Source of the DNA: Chitinophaga varians
GTDB taxonomy: Bacteria > Bacteroidota > Bacteroidia > Chitinophagales > Chitinophagaceae
NCBI RefSeq assembly: GCF_014529945.1
Contig: NZ_JACVFB010000003.1
Span: forward strand, 1,240,001 to 1,304,000
Length of the DNA stretch: 64,000 nucleotides
Direction: 5' to 3'
The position numbers and the translations under genes are program-made. The notes under the pieces were generated by a model, which saw only the letters and a program-made list of their open reading frames with translations, had not been told where the DNA came from and made no database searches. Numbering within the stretch: position 1 is the first letter of the stretch; the number at the start of each line of letters is the position of its first letter. Of this stretch, positions 8,924-17,580 are shown one piece after another.

Positions 8924-9895
8924 ATGCTCAAAATAGGAATCTTCGGGGTAGGACATCTGGGTAAAATTCATCTCTCCCAACTTTCAACCATGAAAGATGT
9001 GGAAGTAGTAGGCTTCTATGATCCCAGCGACGCCAACGCGGCCAGCGTGGCAGAGCTGTACAACATAACCCGGTACACCACAGCGGAAGAACTGATCCTG
9101 GCCGTAGACGCCATCGATATCGTAGCGCCTACCACCCTCCACTATAAATTATGTGAACTGGCCATCCGCAATGGCAAACACATCTTCGTGGAAAAACCCA
9201 TGACCAACACCATGGAAGAAGCTAAAACACTGGTTAAACTGGTGGATGAAGCCAATATCAAATTCCAGGTAGGCCATGTGGAACGCTTCAACCCCGCCTT
9301 CCTCGCATTAAAAGGCTATGACCTGAAGCCCATGTTCATCGAAGTACACCGCCTCGCAGAATTCAACCCCCGCGGTACCGACGTGAGCGTGATCCTCGAT
9401 CTCATGATCCACGACATCGACATCGTACTCAGTATCGTAAAATCTACTGTCAGCCGTATATCCGCCAGCGGCGTAGCGGTCATGAGCGATACCCCCGATA
9501 TCGCCAACGTACGCATCGAGTTCCATAACGGCTGCGTGGCCAACCTTACCTCCAGCCGCATCTCCCTGAAAAAGATGCGCAAAATGCGCCTCTTCCAGAA
9601 AGATGCCTACATCGGCATCGATTTCCTCGATAAAAAATCAGAAATCATCAAACTGAAAACACCGGAAGACGAAGGCCTCTTTACCCTCGATATCGAAACC
9701 AACAGCGGTAAAAAAACCATCGCCATCGATAACCCGGAAGTAAAACAATCCAACGCCATCCGCATGGAACTGGAACTGTTCCGCGACGCTATCCTGCTCA
9801 ACAAACCCGTAGTGGTAAACGCCATCGACGGCCTGCAGGCAATGGACGTAGCCCATCAGATCCTTGAGAAAATTTCTCGCAAAGAAACAAAGTAA
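8924..9895 (+). CDS. Gfo/Idh/MocA-family NAD(P)-dependent oxidoreductase
   Basis: A 323-residue oxidoreductase. The N-terminal Rossmann fold starts with KIGIFGVGHLGKIHL (G-x-G-x-x-G), and the family E-K-P motif is in GKHIFVEKPMTNT at about residues 85-97. The C-terminal alpha/beta domain follows (HDIDIVLSIV near residue 165 provides the usual D-x-x-H-type region). The family acts on sugars or cyclitols; the substrate is unknown. The last six codons (SRKETK) are encoded inside an intergenic repeat element, so the C-terminus looks reshaped by it. Confidence 0.88.
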   Translation: MLKIGIFGVGHLGKIHLSQLSTMKDVEVVGFYDPSDANAASVAELYNITRYTTAEELILAVDAIDIVAPTTLHYKLCELAIRNGKHIFVEKPMTNTMEEAKTLVKLVDEANIKFQVGHVERFNPAFLALKGYDLKPMFIEVHRLAEFNPRGTDVSVILDLMIHDIDIVLSIVKSTVSRISASGVAVMSDTPDIANVRIEFHNGCVANLTSSRISLKKMRKMRLFQKDAYIGIDFLDKKSEIIKLKTPEDEGLFTLDIETNSGKKTIAIDNPEVKQSNAIRMELELFRDAILLNKPVVVNAIDGLQAMDVAHQILEKISRKETK

Positions 9896-10028
9896 GCAAA
9901 GACCGCAAAGTTTTTCTGATCAATATAGCAACAAAGGAGCGGAGATCAAATTAATCTCCGCTCCTTTGTTTTTTCTTTGCCCGTCTATATACGCTCTTTG
10001 TTGCTTTGCTCTCTTATAAAACTTTGCG
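9878..10028. repeat. Intergenic inverted repeat with CGCAAAG-type units
   Basis: Several CGCAAAG/AGCAAAG/ACAAAG units on the left are mirrored by CTTTG units on the right. CGCAAAGTTT at 9904-9913 pairs with 10019-10028, and GCAACAAAG at 9928-9936 pairs with 9996-10004. The element overlaps the last codons of the oxidoreductase gene and ends 5 bp from the ispD stop codon. Confidence 0.7.
9930..9976. terminator. Intrinsic terminator inside the repeat
   Basis: A 17-bp perfect stem (AACAAAGGAGCGGAGAT and its complement, 9930-9946 and 9954-9970) with a 7-nt loop, then a run of T. It lies between convergent genes. Confidence 0.8.
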
Positions 10029-10032
10029 TGCA

Positions 10033-10713
10033 CTACCCGCGCAAATCCAGGAAAGCCTTCGCCAGCAACAGGTCCAACGGCCTGGTGATCTTCAGGTTCG
10101 ACTCCTCCCCCTGCACCAGATGCACAAAATGCCCGAAATGCTCTACTACGGTAGCTTCATCGGTAAACAACGGATCATAAGGCTGCTCAAAAGCCGGTAA
10201 TATCAGGGATGATACAAAAGTCTGCGGCGTCTGAACAATGCGGAAACACTCCCGGTCTACCGCCCTGTTATGCTCCCCATTTATCTCCCGGATACTGTCT
10301 TTCATATCAATCACCGGAATAGCGCTGCCATGGCTGAACGCAGCCTCATAACAGGTACGGATCAACGCCGGCGATACCAGCGGCCTTACCCCGTCATGAA
10401 CAAATACCACCCCGTCTCCCTTCACCTGCTGCAATCCGTTTTTCACAGAGTGGAAGCGGGTTTCACCACCCCGCACCATGGTAATGGCCGGAACATTATC
10501 AAAAGCCTGCAACACGCTGTTGACATAACTGATATGCTGCTCTGGTAATACCAGCACAATTTCTATATCGGGATAAGCTTCTGTAAAAGCAGTAATAGTA
10601 TGATACAGTACCGGCTTGCCTGCAAGGTCCATGAACTGTTTGGGTATGGCGCTCTGCATCCGGGAACCGGAGCCGCCTGCCACAATGATGGCTGTTTTTT
10701 TTCTATTGCCCAT
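10033..10713 (-). CDS. ispD: 2-C-methyl-D-erythritol 4-phosphate cytidylyltransferase
   Basis: A 226-residue IspD of the non-mevalonate isoprenoid pathway, forming CDP-methylerythritol from CTP and MEP. The nucleotidyltransferase N-terminus is clear: AIIVAGGSGSRMQSAIPKQF (residues 9-28, with the Arg and Lys that bind CTP). FVHDGVRPLVSP holds the metal/substrate Asp-Arg, and TDEATVVEHFG lies near the C-terminus. It follows queA on the minus strand, separated by a 42-bp perfect inverted repeat that may break transcription. Confidence 0.94.
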   Translation of the reverse strand: MGNRKKTAIIVAGGSGSRMQSAIPKQFMDLAGKPVLYHTITAFTEAYPDIEIVLVLPEQHISYVNSVLQAFDNVPAITMVRGGETRFHSVKNGLQQVKGDGVVFVHDGVRPLVSPALIRTCYEAAFSHGSAIPVIDMKDSIREINGEHNRAVDRECFRIVQTPQTFVSSLILPAFEQPYDPLFTDEATVVEHFGHFVHLVQGEESNLKITRPLDLLLAKAFLDLRG

Positions 10714-10719
10714 AAAAAA

Positions 10720-10836
10720 AATTACGAATTACAAATTACGAATTACGAATTGAGGGCTTACTTATCGAAGGTTTACTTAATAACCTTTCTGACAGTAAGC
10801 CCTCAATTCGTAATTCGTAATTTGTAATTCGTAATT
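10720..10836. repeat. 42-bp perfect inverted repeat built of AATTACG units
   Basis: Left arm 10720-10761 and right arm 10795-10836 are exact reverse complements over 42 bp. The arms consist of four AATTACG/AATTACA units ending in GAGGGCTTAC. The 33-nt spacer itself has an AAGGTT/AACCTT stem. It almost fills the queA-ispD gap. The same unit recurs in the ccmB-accC gap at 18.4 kb. Confidence 0.9.
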
Positions 10837-10849
10837 CCGATAGTCGTTA

Positions 10850-11899
10850 TCAGATAATCAACATGGCGTCGCCATAGCTGAAGAAACGGTATTTTTCTTT
10901 GATGGCCTGCTGATAAGCTTCCATGATCAGATCGTATCCTGCGAAGGCACATACCATGATCAGCAAGCTGGTTTTAGGCAGGTGGAAGTTAGTTACCAGC
11001 GCATTCGGAATAGCGAAATCATACGGAGGGTGGATAAAGGTGTTGGTCCAGCCTTCTGCAGCTTTCAGGTGGTTCTGCGCAGTTACGGAAGATTCTACGG
11101 CACGTACGGAAGTAGTACCGATAGCGCAGATCCTGCGGTTCTCTTCTTTAGCTTTGTTCACCACTTTTACCGCATGTTCCTCGATGTGGAAATACTCAGC
11201 ATCCATTTTGTGTTTGCTCAGATCTTCTACTTCGATAGGACGGAAAGTGCCCAAACCGGTGTGCAGCGTTACTTCTGCAAATTTCACCCCTTTAATTTCC
11301 AGGCGTTTGATCAGCTCGCGGCTGAAGTGCAGACCAGCAGTTGGCGCAGCTACGGCACCTTCATACTTGGCATACACTGTTTGATAACGCTCTTTGTCTT
11401 CTTCTTCCGGTTTACGCTTGATATACTTAGGCAGCGGCGTTTCACCCAGCGTGTCAAGCACCTGTTTGAACTCGTCGTCGTTACCCTCAAATAAGAAACG
11501 GATGGTACGGCCTCTGGAAGTAGTATTATCAATTACTTCTGCCACCAGTGACTCATCGTCACCAAAATACAATTTGTTACCTACACGGATTTTACGTGCC
11601 GGGTCAACAATGACGTCCCACAGGCGATTCTGCTTGTTCAGCTCACGCAGCAGGAAAACCTCAATTTTTGCTCCTGTTTTCTCCTTACGGCCATACAACC
11701 TTGCCGGAAACACTTTGGTGTTGTTGACGATCATCACATCCTTGTCATTGAAATAACCCAGGATATCCTTAAATACCTTGTGTTCAATTTTTCCGGTTGC
11801 GCGATTAACCACCATTAGGCGTGACTCATCTCTTGTCTTGGAAGGGTGCTGTGCGATCAGGTTTAAAGGGAGATCGAATTTGAACTGTGATAGTTTCAT
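10850..11899 (-). CDS. queA: tRNA preQ1(34) S-adenosylmethionine ribosyltransferase-isomerase
   Basis: QueA makes epoxyqueuosine in tRNA from preQ1 and SAM. Recognisable are MKLSQFKFDLPLNLIAQHP at the start, the PARLYGRKEKTGAKIEVFLL strand, GLHFS and LHTGLGTFRPI, and the C-terminal HPPYDFAIPNALVTNFHLPKTSLLIMV. The chosen ATG (11897-11899) gives 349 residues, the family length. A longer frame to a TTG at 11935 is rejected because that codon lies inside a good -7 promoter box. The transcription start would then be about 25 nt before the ATG. Confidence 0.93.
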   Translation of the reverse strand: MKLSQFKFDLPLNLIAQHPSKTRDESRLMVVNRATGKIEHKVFKDILGYFNDKDVMIVNNTKVFPARLYGRKEKTGAKIEVFLLRELNKQNRLWDVIVDPARKIRVGNKLYFGDDESLVAEVIDNTTSRGRTIRFLFEGNDDEFKQVLDTLGETPLPKYIKRKPEEEDKERYQTVYAKYEGAVAAPTAGLHFSRELIKRLEIKGVKFAEVTLHTGLGTFRPIEVEDLSKHKMDAEYFHIEEHAVKVVNKAKEENRRICAIGTTSVRAVESSVTAQNHLKAAEGWTNTFIHPPYDFAIPNALVTNFHLPKTSLLIMVCAFAGYDLIMEAYQQAIKEKYRFFSYGDAMLII

Positions 11900-11932
11900 A
11901 TTACGGTATGAATAAGAAATTTTTAGTGGGTG

Positions 11933-11964
11933 CAAAGGTACTGATTATTACCTATTCCATCAAA
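11933..11964 (-). promoter_or_regulatory. queA promoter
   Basis: Minus-strand TTTG at 11961-11964, a 20-bp spacer, then TACCTTTG at 11933-11940. This is a full match to the Bacteroidota -33/-7 pattern. Confidence 0.65.
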
Positions 11965-12001
11965 AAATGACATATGAGGTTATTAATCAGCCATATATGC
12001 A

Positions 12002-13750
12002 TTACATCCCTTTCGGAATGGCAGCAATGAGCTGCTGCGTGTACGGATGTTGCGGGTGACGATACACTTCATCTGCCGGTCCCGTCTCTACCATTTTTCC
12101 TTTCTGCATCACCATCATCCGGTCACTGATAAAGCGCACTACCGACAGGTCATGTGAGATAAAAATACAGCTGAAGCCAAACTCCTCGCGCAACCGGATC
12201 AGCAGATTGAGCACCTGCGCCTGTACGCTTACATCCAGCGCCGCCACCGATTCATCGCAGATGATAAAAGAAGGATCTACCGCCAATGCCCGGGCTATCA
12301 CCACCCGCTGACGCTGCCCGCCGGAAAACTCATGCGGGTAACGGTTAAAATGCTCCGGCAACAGGTTCACTTTCTCCAGTAATTCCAACACCTTCTCTTT
12401 CTGCGCCCGCTCACCACCATACAGCCCATGCACCTGCATGGGTTCCAGAATAGCCGCCCCTATGGACTTCCGCGGATTCAGCGAAGCATACGGGTCCTGA
12501 AAAATCAGCTGCATATCTTTCCGTAGCGCCCGCATACCGGCGGGTGACAGGCTGCGTAAATCCTGCCCTTTATAAACAATACTCCCTCCGGTTGGTTCTA
12601 TCAACCGTAAAAGAGATCTTCCCAACGTTGTCTTGCCACACCCCGATTCTCCCACCAGGCCCAGTGTTTCACCGCTCACTACGGTGAAACTGACATCATC
12701 TACCGCTTTGTACCATTGCAGCACTTTGCCGGTAATGCTTCTCTTCACGGGAAACCAGGTCTGCAGCCCATGCACCTCCAGCAACGGCGGATTGCCGGCC
12801 AGCAACGCCTGGCGGGCTCTCCATTCACGCTCACTGATCACCAGCTTGTTCACCACTTCCGCGATGGCACCAGCCTTTTCCTGAATACGCCCGTCCGCAT
12901 CGGTCTCCATAAAATCACGGGTCACGGGCAGTCTCGACAGGTGTTTGTCCAACGGCGGCCGGCAAGCCAGCAGCCCTTTGGTATAGGGATGCTGCGGATG
13001 CAGAAACACCTGTTGTACCGGTCCCTGCTCCACAATACTGCCTTTGTACATCACCACTACCCTTTCCGCCAGTTCCGCCACTACGCCCAGATCGTGTGTA
13101 ATAAACAGCACGCTCATATCCATCTGCTGCTGTAGTTCTTTCAGCAGTTCCAGTATGGCTTTTTGTACCGTCACATCCAAAGCGGTAGTGGGCTCGTCGG
13201 CTATCAGCAAGCGTGGTTCACAGGAGATGGCCATCGCGATCATGACGCGCTGCTTTTGTCCACCGGACAACTCATGGGGATAACGGTCCATGATAGCGGC
13301 AGGGTCGGGCAGTTTCACCCGGGCAAACAGCGCCTTCGCCTGCTCACGGGCTTCCTTCAACGGGATACCCTTGTGCAGCCGGATAGCTTCTGTGACCTGG
13401 GCGCCACAGGTATGTAAAGGATTCAGGGAGGTCATGGGCTCCTGGAAGATCATGGCGATCTCATTGCCACGGTAAGCCCGCATGGCAGTATCGGAGAGCT
13501 GCACCAGGTCTGTAACCTGACCGTCGGCATGATGATAGAGGATCTTACCGCGGGAAATCTTCCCCGGCGCCTGGATCAGGCGCATTACGGAAAGGGAGGT
13601 GACCGATTTTCCGGAACCGGATTCCCCCACTACCCCGATGATCTCTCCCCTGCCTACAGACAGGTTCAGGTGGTTGACAGCTTTAACGGTGGTATCATGT
13701 GCATGGAAGGTAACTTCCATGTCTTGTATCTCCAGGCGCGTAGAATGCAT
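12002..13750 (-). CDS. Oligopeptide/dipeptide-type ABC transporter, two fused ATPase domains
   Basis: A tandem nucleotide-binding protein (about 582 aa) equivalent to DppD-DppF or YejF. NBD1 has Walker A GVVGESGSGKSVTS, signature LSGGQKQR and Walker B LLIADEPTTALD. NBD2 has GLVGESGCGKTTLG, FSGGQRQR and FIICDESVAALD; here Ser replaces the usual Pro after the catalytic Glu. The intervening oligopeptide/dipeptide C-terminal extension (HPQHPYTKGLLACRPPL) is repeated at the end (HPQHPYTQQLIAAIP). No permease or binding-protein gene is adjacent. The ATG at 13748-13750 is preferred over an upstream TTG. It starts 20 bp after amn, so the two form an operon. Confidence 0.9.
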   Translation of the reverse strand: MHSTRLEIQDMEVTFHAHDTTVKAVNHLNLSVGRGEIIGVVGESGSGKSVTSLSVMRLIQAPGKISRGKILYHHADGQVTDLVQLSDTAMRAYRGNEIAMIFQEPMTSLNPLHTCGAQVTEAIRLHKGIPLKEAREQAKALFARVKLPDPAAIMDRYPHELSGGQKQRVMIAMAISCEPRLLIADEPTTALDVTVQKAILELLKELQQQMDMSVLFITHDLGVVAELAERVVVMYKGSIVEQGPVQQVFLHPQHPYTKGLLACRPPLDKHLSRLPVTRDFMETDADGRIQEKAGAIAEVVNKLVISEREWRARQALLAGNPPLLEVHGLQTWFPVKRSITGKVLQWYKAVDDVSFTVVSGETLGLVGESGCGKTTLGRSLLRLIEPTGGSIVYKGQDLRSLSPAGMRALRKDMQLIFQDPYASLNPRKSIGAAILEPMQVHGLYGGERAQKEKVLELLEKVNLLPEHFNRYPHEFSGGQRQRVVIARALAVDPSFIICDESVAALDVSVQAQVLNLLIRLREEFGFSCIFISHDLSVVRFISDRMMVMQKGKMVETGPADEVYRHPQHPYTQQLIAAIPKGM

Positions 13751-13770
13751 GCCCGGAAGATACAACAATT

Positions 13771-14541
13771 CTAAAAACGCAGGTGCTTCACGGTCTGGTG
13801 GCTGTCGATCAGTTTCTGCAGAGACTCAATGCCGATTTTGAGATGACGTTCCACAAATTTGGTGGTCACTTTTTTATCGCTTTCTTCGGTCTTCACGCCT
13901 TCCGGGATCATAGGCTGGTCGGATACGAGCAGCAGTGCGCCGGTAGGGATTTTGTTGAAGAAGCCCACAGAGAAGATGGTGGCTGTTTCCATGTCTACGG
14001 CCATGGCCCTTACGCGTTCCAGGTACTGTTTGAATTCAGCATCATGTTCCCAGACCCGGCGGTTGGTAGTGTAGCAGGTACCGGTCCAGTAGTCGTGGCC
14101 CAGCTCACGGATGGTGGTGGAGATAGCCTTCTGCAACGCAAATGCAGGCAGTGCGGGCACTTCAGCCGGGAAATAGTCATTGGAAGTACCCTCCCCTCGT
14201 ATAGCCGCAATCGGTAGTATCAGGTCGCCGATGGCATTTTTCTTTTTCAGTCCACCACATTTACCCAGAAACAGTACCGCTTTGGGGTGGATGGCACTGA
14301 GCAGGTCCATAACGGTAGCGGCGCCGGGGCTGCCCATACCAAAATTGATGATGGTAATGTCGCCGGCAGTAGCGCACTGCATGGGTTTACCAGCGCCGAT
14401 CACTTCGACGTTGTTCCATTCGGCAAACATGGTCAGGTAGTTACTGAAATTGGTGAGGAGGATGTGAGACCCAAAGTGGTCCAGCTTTTCACCAGTGTAG
14501 CGGGGAAGCCAATTAGCTACAATTTCTTCTTTTGTCTTCAT
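13771..14541 (-). CDS. amn: AMP nucleosidase (short Bacteroidota type)
   Basis: A 256-residue nucleoside-phosphorylase-fold enzyme, predicted to hydrolyse AMP to adenine and ribose 5-phosphate. Visible are INFGMGSPGAATVMDLL and the phosphate/base pocket region FLGKCGGLKK. AVDMETATIFSVGF gives the ribose-binding M-E motif, and LLVSDQPMIPEGVKT is also seen. Proteobacterial Amn is about 480 aa with an extra N-terminal domain, absent here as in other Bacteroidota. A TATATTTG promoter box is 15 bp upstream. The fused ABC ATPase follows in the same transcript. Confidence 0.88.
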   Translation of the reverse strand: MKTKEEIVANWLPRYTGEKLDHFGSHILLTNFSNYLTMFAEWNNVEVIGAGKPMQCATAGDITIINFGMGSPGAATVMDLLSAIHPKAVLFLGKCGGLKKKNAIGDLILPIAAIRGEGTSNDYFPAEVPALPAFALQKAISTTIRELGHDYWTGTCYTTNRRVWEHDAEFKQYLERVRAMAVDMETATIFSVGFFNKIPTGALLLVSDQPMIPEGVKTEESDKKVTTKFVERHLKIGIESLQKLIDSHQTVKHLRF

Positions 14542-14555
14542 AGCCTTTTGACAAG

Positions 14556-14563
14556 CAAATATA
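14556..14563 (-). promoter_or_regulatory. -7 box for the amn operon
   Basis: TATATTTG on the minus strand, 15 bp upstream of the amn ATG, a perfect TAnnTTTG match. No clear -33 element. Confidence 0.5.
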
Positions 14564-14596
14564 GGGTTTTATTCGCTATTCTCCATATTATCCCCC

Positions 14597-14604
14597 TATC
14601 TTCG
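14597..14604 (+). promoter_or_regulatory. Possible -7 box for the HsdR-N-like gene
   Basis: TATCTTCG about 22 bp before the proposed TTG start. The identical octamer precedes the small-RNA candidate at 60.6 kb. Confidence 0.35.
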
Positions 14605-14626
14605 TACCGGCATAAATATCAACGTA

Positions 14627-15067
14627 TTGATCACCATTAACTTTCCACCACCGGATTTCAGGATCAGCAGGGAGCAGGATAAAGAGCTGATTTTTGATCG
14701 CTACCGGAAGAAGTTCGTACGACTTACCCCGGAGGAATGGGTACGGCAGAATTTTCTCAACTACCTTGTAAAATCCATGGGATATCCGGCTTCCCTGATT
14801 GGGATTGAGCGGGAAATTATGCTCGGGGAACTGAAAAAGCGGTTCGATATTGTGGTATACAACCGCCATATGGAGCCATGGATGCTGATAGAATGCAAGG
14901 AAATGAATGTTCCCATCAGCCAGCAAACGCTGGAACAGATTGTCCGTTATAATATGGTGATTCCTGCCACCTATCTGGTGATGACCAACGGTACCCATAC
15001 CTTTTGCTGTACACATCACGTCGAATCGGGGCAATGGCTGTTTCTCGATGCCCTTCCCGCATTTTGA
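14627..15067 (+). CDS. Type I restriction HsdR N-terminal-like nuclease-fold protein
   Basis: A 146-residue stand-alone protein with a PD-(D/E)XK-type core: RFDIVVYN (catalytic Asp) followed about 10 residues later by WMLIECKEMN (E-x-K). It resembles the N-terminal domain of type I restriction R subunits, but no helicase, HsdM or HsdS gene is nearby, so it is not a restriction system. Such orphan copies are frequent in Bacteroidota and their function is unknown. The frame has no ATG at its start; a TTG at 14627 just after a -7-like box is the likely start, which is uncertain. Its stop codon adjoins an intergenic repeat. Confidence 0.75.
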   Translation: MITINFPPPDFRISREQDKELIFDRYRKKFVRLTPEEWVRQNFLNYLVKSMGYPASLIGIEREIMLGELKKRFDIVVYNRHMEPWMLIECKEMNVPISQQTLEQIVRYNMVIPATYLVMTNGTHTFCCTHHVESGQWLFLDALPAF

Positions 15068-15200
15068 TATTTTGTTATTTTGATATTTTGTTATTTAGCC
15101 GGGTTCTTTAGATAAAAGCCTCCAAATAAAAAAGCAGCGAAGACCGCTAAGATCTCCGCTGCTTTTCAAATAGCTAAATTCAAAAATAACCCAATCACTA
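15065..15200. repeat. Intergenic repeat, two 15-bp TGATATTTTGTTATT units
   Basis: Two adjacent 15-bp units begin at the stop codon of the HsdR-N-like gene (15065-15094). Weakly complementary AT-rich sequence lies on the other side of the central terminator hairpin. The layout is like the other intergenic repeats in this window, but the pairing is poor. Confidence 0.5.
15130..15166. terminator. Bidirectional intrinsic terminator
   Basis: Stem AAAAGCAGCG / CGCTGCTTTT, extended by partly paired GAAGA/TCTC, between convergent genes with A/T runs at both ends. Confidence 0.8.
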
Positions 15201-15205
15201 AATGA

Positions 15206-16624
15206 TCAAGGGAAGATACCCAGTTGCTCGTAAGCAGCACCCACTTTATTGATAGCTACCACGTAAGCGGCTGTACGCATATCATGGATTTGCGGGTTGG
15301 CCATCATCACGTCGCGTACTTCGTGGAGGGCAGCGTGCATGGTTTCTTCCAGGCCGGAGTACACCAGGTCCACTTCATCGGCACCGTGTGCGATGAATTT
15401 TCTTTCTTTATCAGACACTTTTTTGCCGGTCAGGTCTTCGATGGTTTGCAGAATGTGCATGTTCATGTTTTCATCGAAGCGTTTGCCCAGACGGCCATAA
15501 CGCACGTGGCTCAGGTTTTTCAGCCATTCAAAGTAAGAAACGGTCACACCGCCGGCGTTCAGGAACATGTCAGGTACTACGATCACACCTTTTTTGTTCA
15601 GGATTTCGTCAGCTTCCGGTGTGAGCGGGCCGTTGGCAGCTTCACCGATGATTTTTGCTTTGACGTTAGGAGCGTTATGTTTGTCGATCACATTTTCCAG
15701 GGCCGCAGGGATCAGGATTTCGCATTCCAGTTCCAGACCGTCTGTATTTTTATTCAGGTTGGCAGAGCCAGGGAAGTTAATGATAGAGCCGGTTTCTTTT
15801 TTGTGTTTCAGCACCGCATCAGGATCAAGGCCATTTTCATTGAAGATGGCGCCATCCCATTCGATGAGGCAGATCACTTTAGCACCTGCTTCGTGGAAGT
15901 ATTTGGCGGCATGGTAACCTACGTTACCCATACCCTGTACGACTACCCGTTTGCCTTCGATGCCGGTAGTAAGGCCGAGGCGCTCCATGTCTTCCTTGAT
16001 GTTGCACAGTTCGCGCAGGCCGTAGAACACACCGAGGCCGGTAGCTTCGGTACGTCCGCGTACGCCACCCTGAGATACCGGTTTACCGGTAACACAGCCG
16101 TAGCCGTCGATTTCACCCGGACGGAGGCTCATGTAAGTATCCAGGATCCAGCTCATTTCTCTTTCGCCGGTACCATAGTCAGGGGCCGGAACGTCTGTAC
16201 CGGGGCCGATAAAGTTTTTCTTTACCAGTTCAGCGGTATAACGACGGGTAATCGCTTCCAGCTGGAAGGGAGTATAATTGCGGGGATTGATTTTGAGACC
16301 ACCTTTAGCACCACCGAAAGGCACGTTTACGATCGCGCATTTGTAGGTCATCAGGGAAGCCAGTGCCATCACCTCATCCTGGTTCACTTCATCGCTGAAG
16401 CGGATACCACCTTTACAAGGCAGTTTGTGATGAGAGTGCTGTACACGATAAGCTTCAATTACCTGTACACCATCGCCGATTCTTACCGGAAATTTGATCT
16501 GGTAAACGGCGTTACAAGCCTTGATTTGCTCCAGAATACCCTTGTCCCACTTCGTGAATGCTGCGGCTTTGTCGAAACTTCTTTCCACACTCTGGAAAAA
16601 GCTATAATGCTGATCTTGCGACAT
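15206..16624 (-). CDS. Glu/Leu/Phe/Val dehydrogenase (glutamate dehydrogenase)
   Basis: A 472-residue dehydrogenase linking glutamate and 2-oxoglutarate in nitrogen metabolism. The substrate-binding Lys is in KLPCKGGIRFS, the active-site segment is NVPFGGAKGGL, and the catalytic Asp region is VPAPDYGTGEREMSW. The dinucleotide-binding GMGNVGYHAAKYF begins near residue 220. The length and motifs fit the hexameric small form. A family assignment to glutamate rather than branched-chain substrate is likely from the length but not proven. Confidence 0.92.
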   Translation of the reverse strand: MSQDQHYSFFQSVERSFDKAAAFTKWDKGILEQIKACNAVYQIKFPVRIGDGVQVIEAYRVQHSHHKLPCKGGIRFSDEVNQDEVMALASLMTYKCAIVNVPFGGAKGGLKINPRNYTPFQLEAITRRYTAELVKKNFIGPGTDVPAPDYGTGEREMSWILDTYMSLRPGEIDGYGCVTGKPVSQGGVRGRTEATGLGVFYGLRELCNIKEDMERLGLTTGIEGKRVVVQGMGNVGYHAAKYFHEAGAKVICLIEWDGAIFNENGLDPDAVLKHKKETGSIINFPGSANLNKNTDGLELECEILIPAALENVIDKHNAPNVKAKIIGEAANGPLTPEADEILNKKGVIVVPDMFLNAGGVTVSYFEWLKNLSHVRYGRLGKRFDENMNMHILQTIEDLTGKKVSDKERKFIAHGADEVDLVYSGLEETMHAALHEVRDVMMANPQIHDMRTAAYVVAINKVGAAYEQLGIFP

Positions 16625-16664
16625 AATATGTATTGTTTTGGTATAACGATTAGATTATCACGGA

Positions 16665-16898
16665 TTATTTTTTGTCCCGCTGCTCCAGCTTGCTGATCTT
16701 TCTGTCCAGGTTAATGAGGAAGAGTACGATGCCCAGGAAGATGATCACTAAAACGCCCACGATCACATATATCTTGTCATTGCTGCGGAAGAACTCATTT
16801 AAAGCTCCTTTCTCTGTATCCTGTTGTTGTGCATTTGCCAGTACAGACACCAGCAGGAGGGTGAGTGTCAGGCAAAATGAAAACGCTCTGTTGATCAT
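16665..16898 (-). CDS. CcmD-family small membrane protein
   Basis: A 77-residue protein with an N-terminal signal or membrane segment (about 5-24, ending ANAQ) and one transmembrane helix (about 44-62, VIVGVLVIIFLGIVLFLINL) followed by a charged tail. Position directly after ccmC, with an ATGA overlap (16895-16898), supports the CcmD-like role: a small partner of the CcmC heme-handling protein in cytochrome c maturation. The sequence itself is weakly conserved. Confidence 0.75.
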   Translation of the reverse strand: MINRAFSFCLTLTLLLVSVLANAQQQDTEKGALNEFFRSNDKIYVIVGVLVIIFLGIVLFLINLDRKISKLEQRDKK

Positions 16899-17557
16899 TT
16901 AAAAATATTTTTAAGCTCTAATTTTTTATAGCGGACCAGCAGGGTGTAAATCCACACGCTCAGGAGCGTCCAGCCAATAAAGGCAGGGTACAGTACCAAT
17001 TTCATACCGCCATCCGTATCTTTTGAAGCAAATCCGGGCGTAGAGGCACTTCCCGGATGGAGGGAGTCCACCATGCGGGGAATGATATACGTCAGCGGGA
17101 TGAGCAGGGCGAAAGCGAAAATATTGAACACCGCGGAGATACGGGCCCTTTTATCAATATCATGAATAGAGATGCGCAGTACCAGATAAGCCATATAAAT
17201 CAGGATGGCGATGGCCGTGCATATCTGTTTGGGATCGTCTGTCAGTGTACCGCCCCAGGTATAGGTAGCCCAGAGAGAACCGGTGGCAAAACCCAACACG
17301 CCAAAAAAGGCGCCTACCCGTGCAGCACTGGAGGCATATACGTCTCTTTTCAGATCATATTTTGACAGGTAAAGGAGGGAATTGACAACAGAGATGGTGA
17401 ACATGGTATACATACATATCCACATTGGCACATGAAAAAACAATCCACGGGATGATTGTCCATTGGTTCCTATGATTGGTATTTTGATAGTGAACCCGGC
17501 GATAATTACATAAATCAGAAGCAGTATCGCTAATGCTTTCCACCAATGTCTGGCCAT
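16895..17557 (-). CDS. ccmC: Cytochrome c biogenesis heme-handling protein CcmC
   Basis: A 220-residue, six-helix membrane protein of the CcmC/CcsA family. It has the tryptophan-rich heme motif (GSLWATYTWGGTLTDDPKQ near residues 90-110), the flanking conserved His (FFHVPMW near 42), and a HPGSAS segment in the last periplasmic loop. It exposes heme on the outer face of the inner membrane for the maturation pathway. It has its own promoter between ccmB and ccmC, and it overlaps the ccmD-like gene by 4 bp. Confidence 0.9.
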   Translation of the reverse strand: MARHWWKALAILLLIYVIIAGFTIKIPIIGTNGQSSRGLFFHVPMWICMYTMFTISVVNSLLYLSKYDLKRDVYASSAARVGAFFGVLGFATGSLWATYTWGGTLTDDPKQICTAIAILIYMAYLVLRISIHDIDKRARISAVFNIFAFALLIPLTYIIPRMVDSLHPGSASTPGFASKDTDGGMKLVLYPAFIGWTLLSVWIYTLLVRYKKLELKNIFK

Positions 17558-17580
17558 TTTTTAACAGCTATATTCCGGGG

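Noticed and set aside
10850..11935. Longer queA start at TTG 11935
   Set aside because: The codon falls inside the -7 promoter box, and the family N-terminus begins at the ATG at 11899.
14627..15067. Type I restriction-modification system
   Set aside because: Only an HsdR N-terminal-like domain is present; no helicase, methylase or specificity gene nearby.
15224..16696. 490-codon plus-strand open frame
   Set aside because: It lies opposite the glutamate dehydrogenase gene; the translation is rich in His, Phe and Val with no family features, typical of an antisense shadow of a GC-biased gene.
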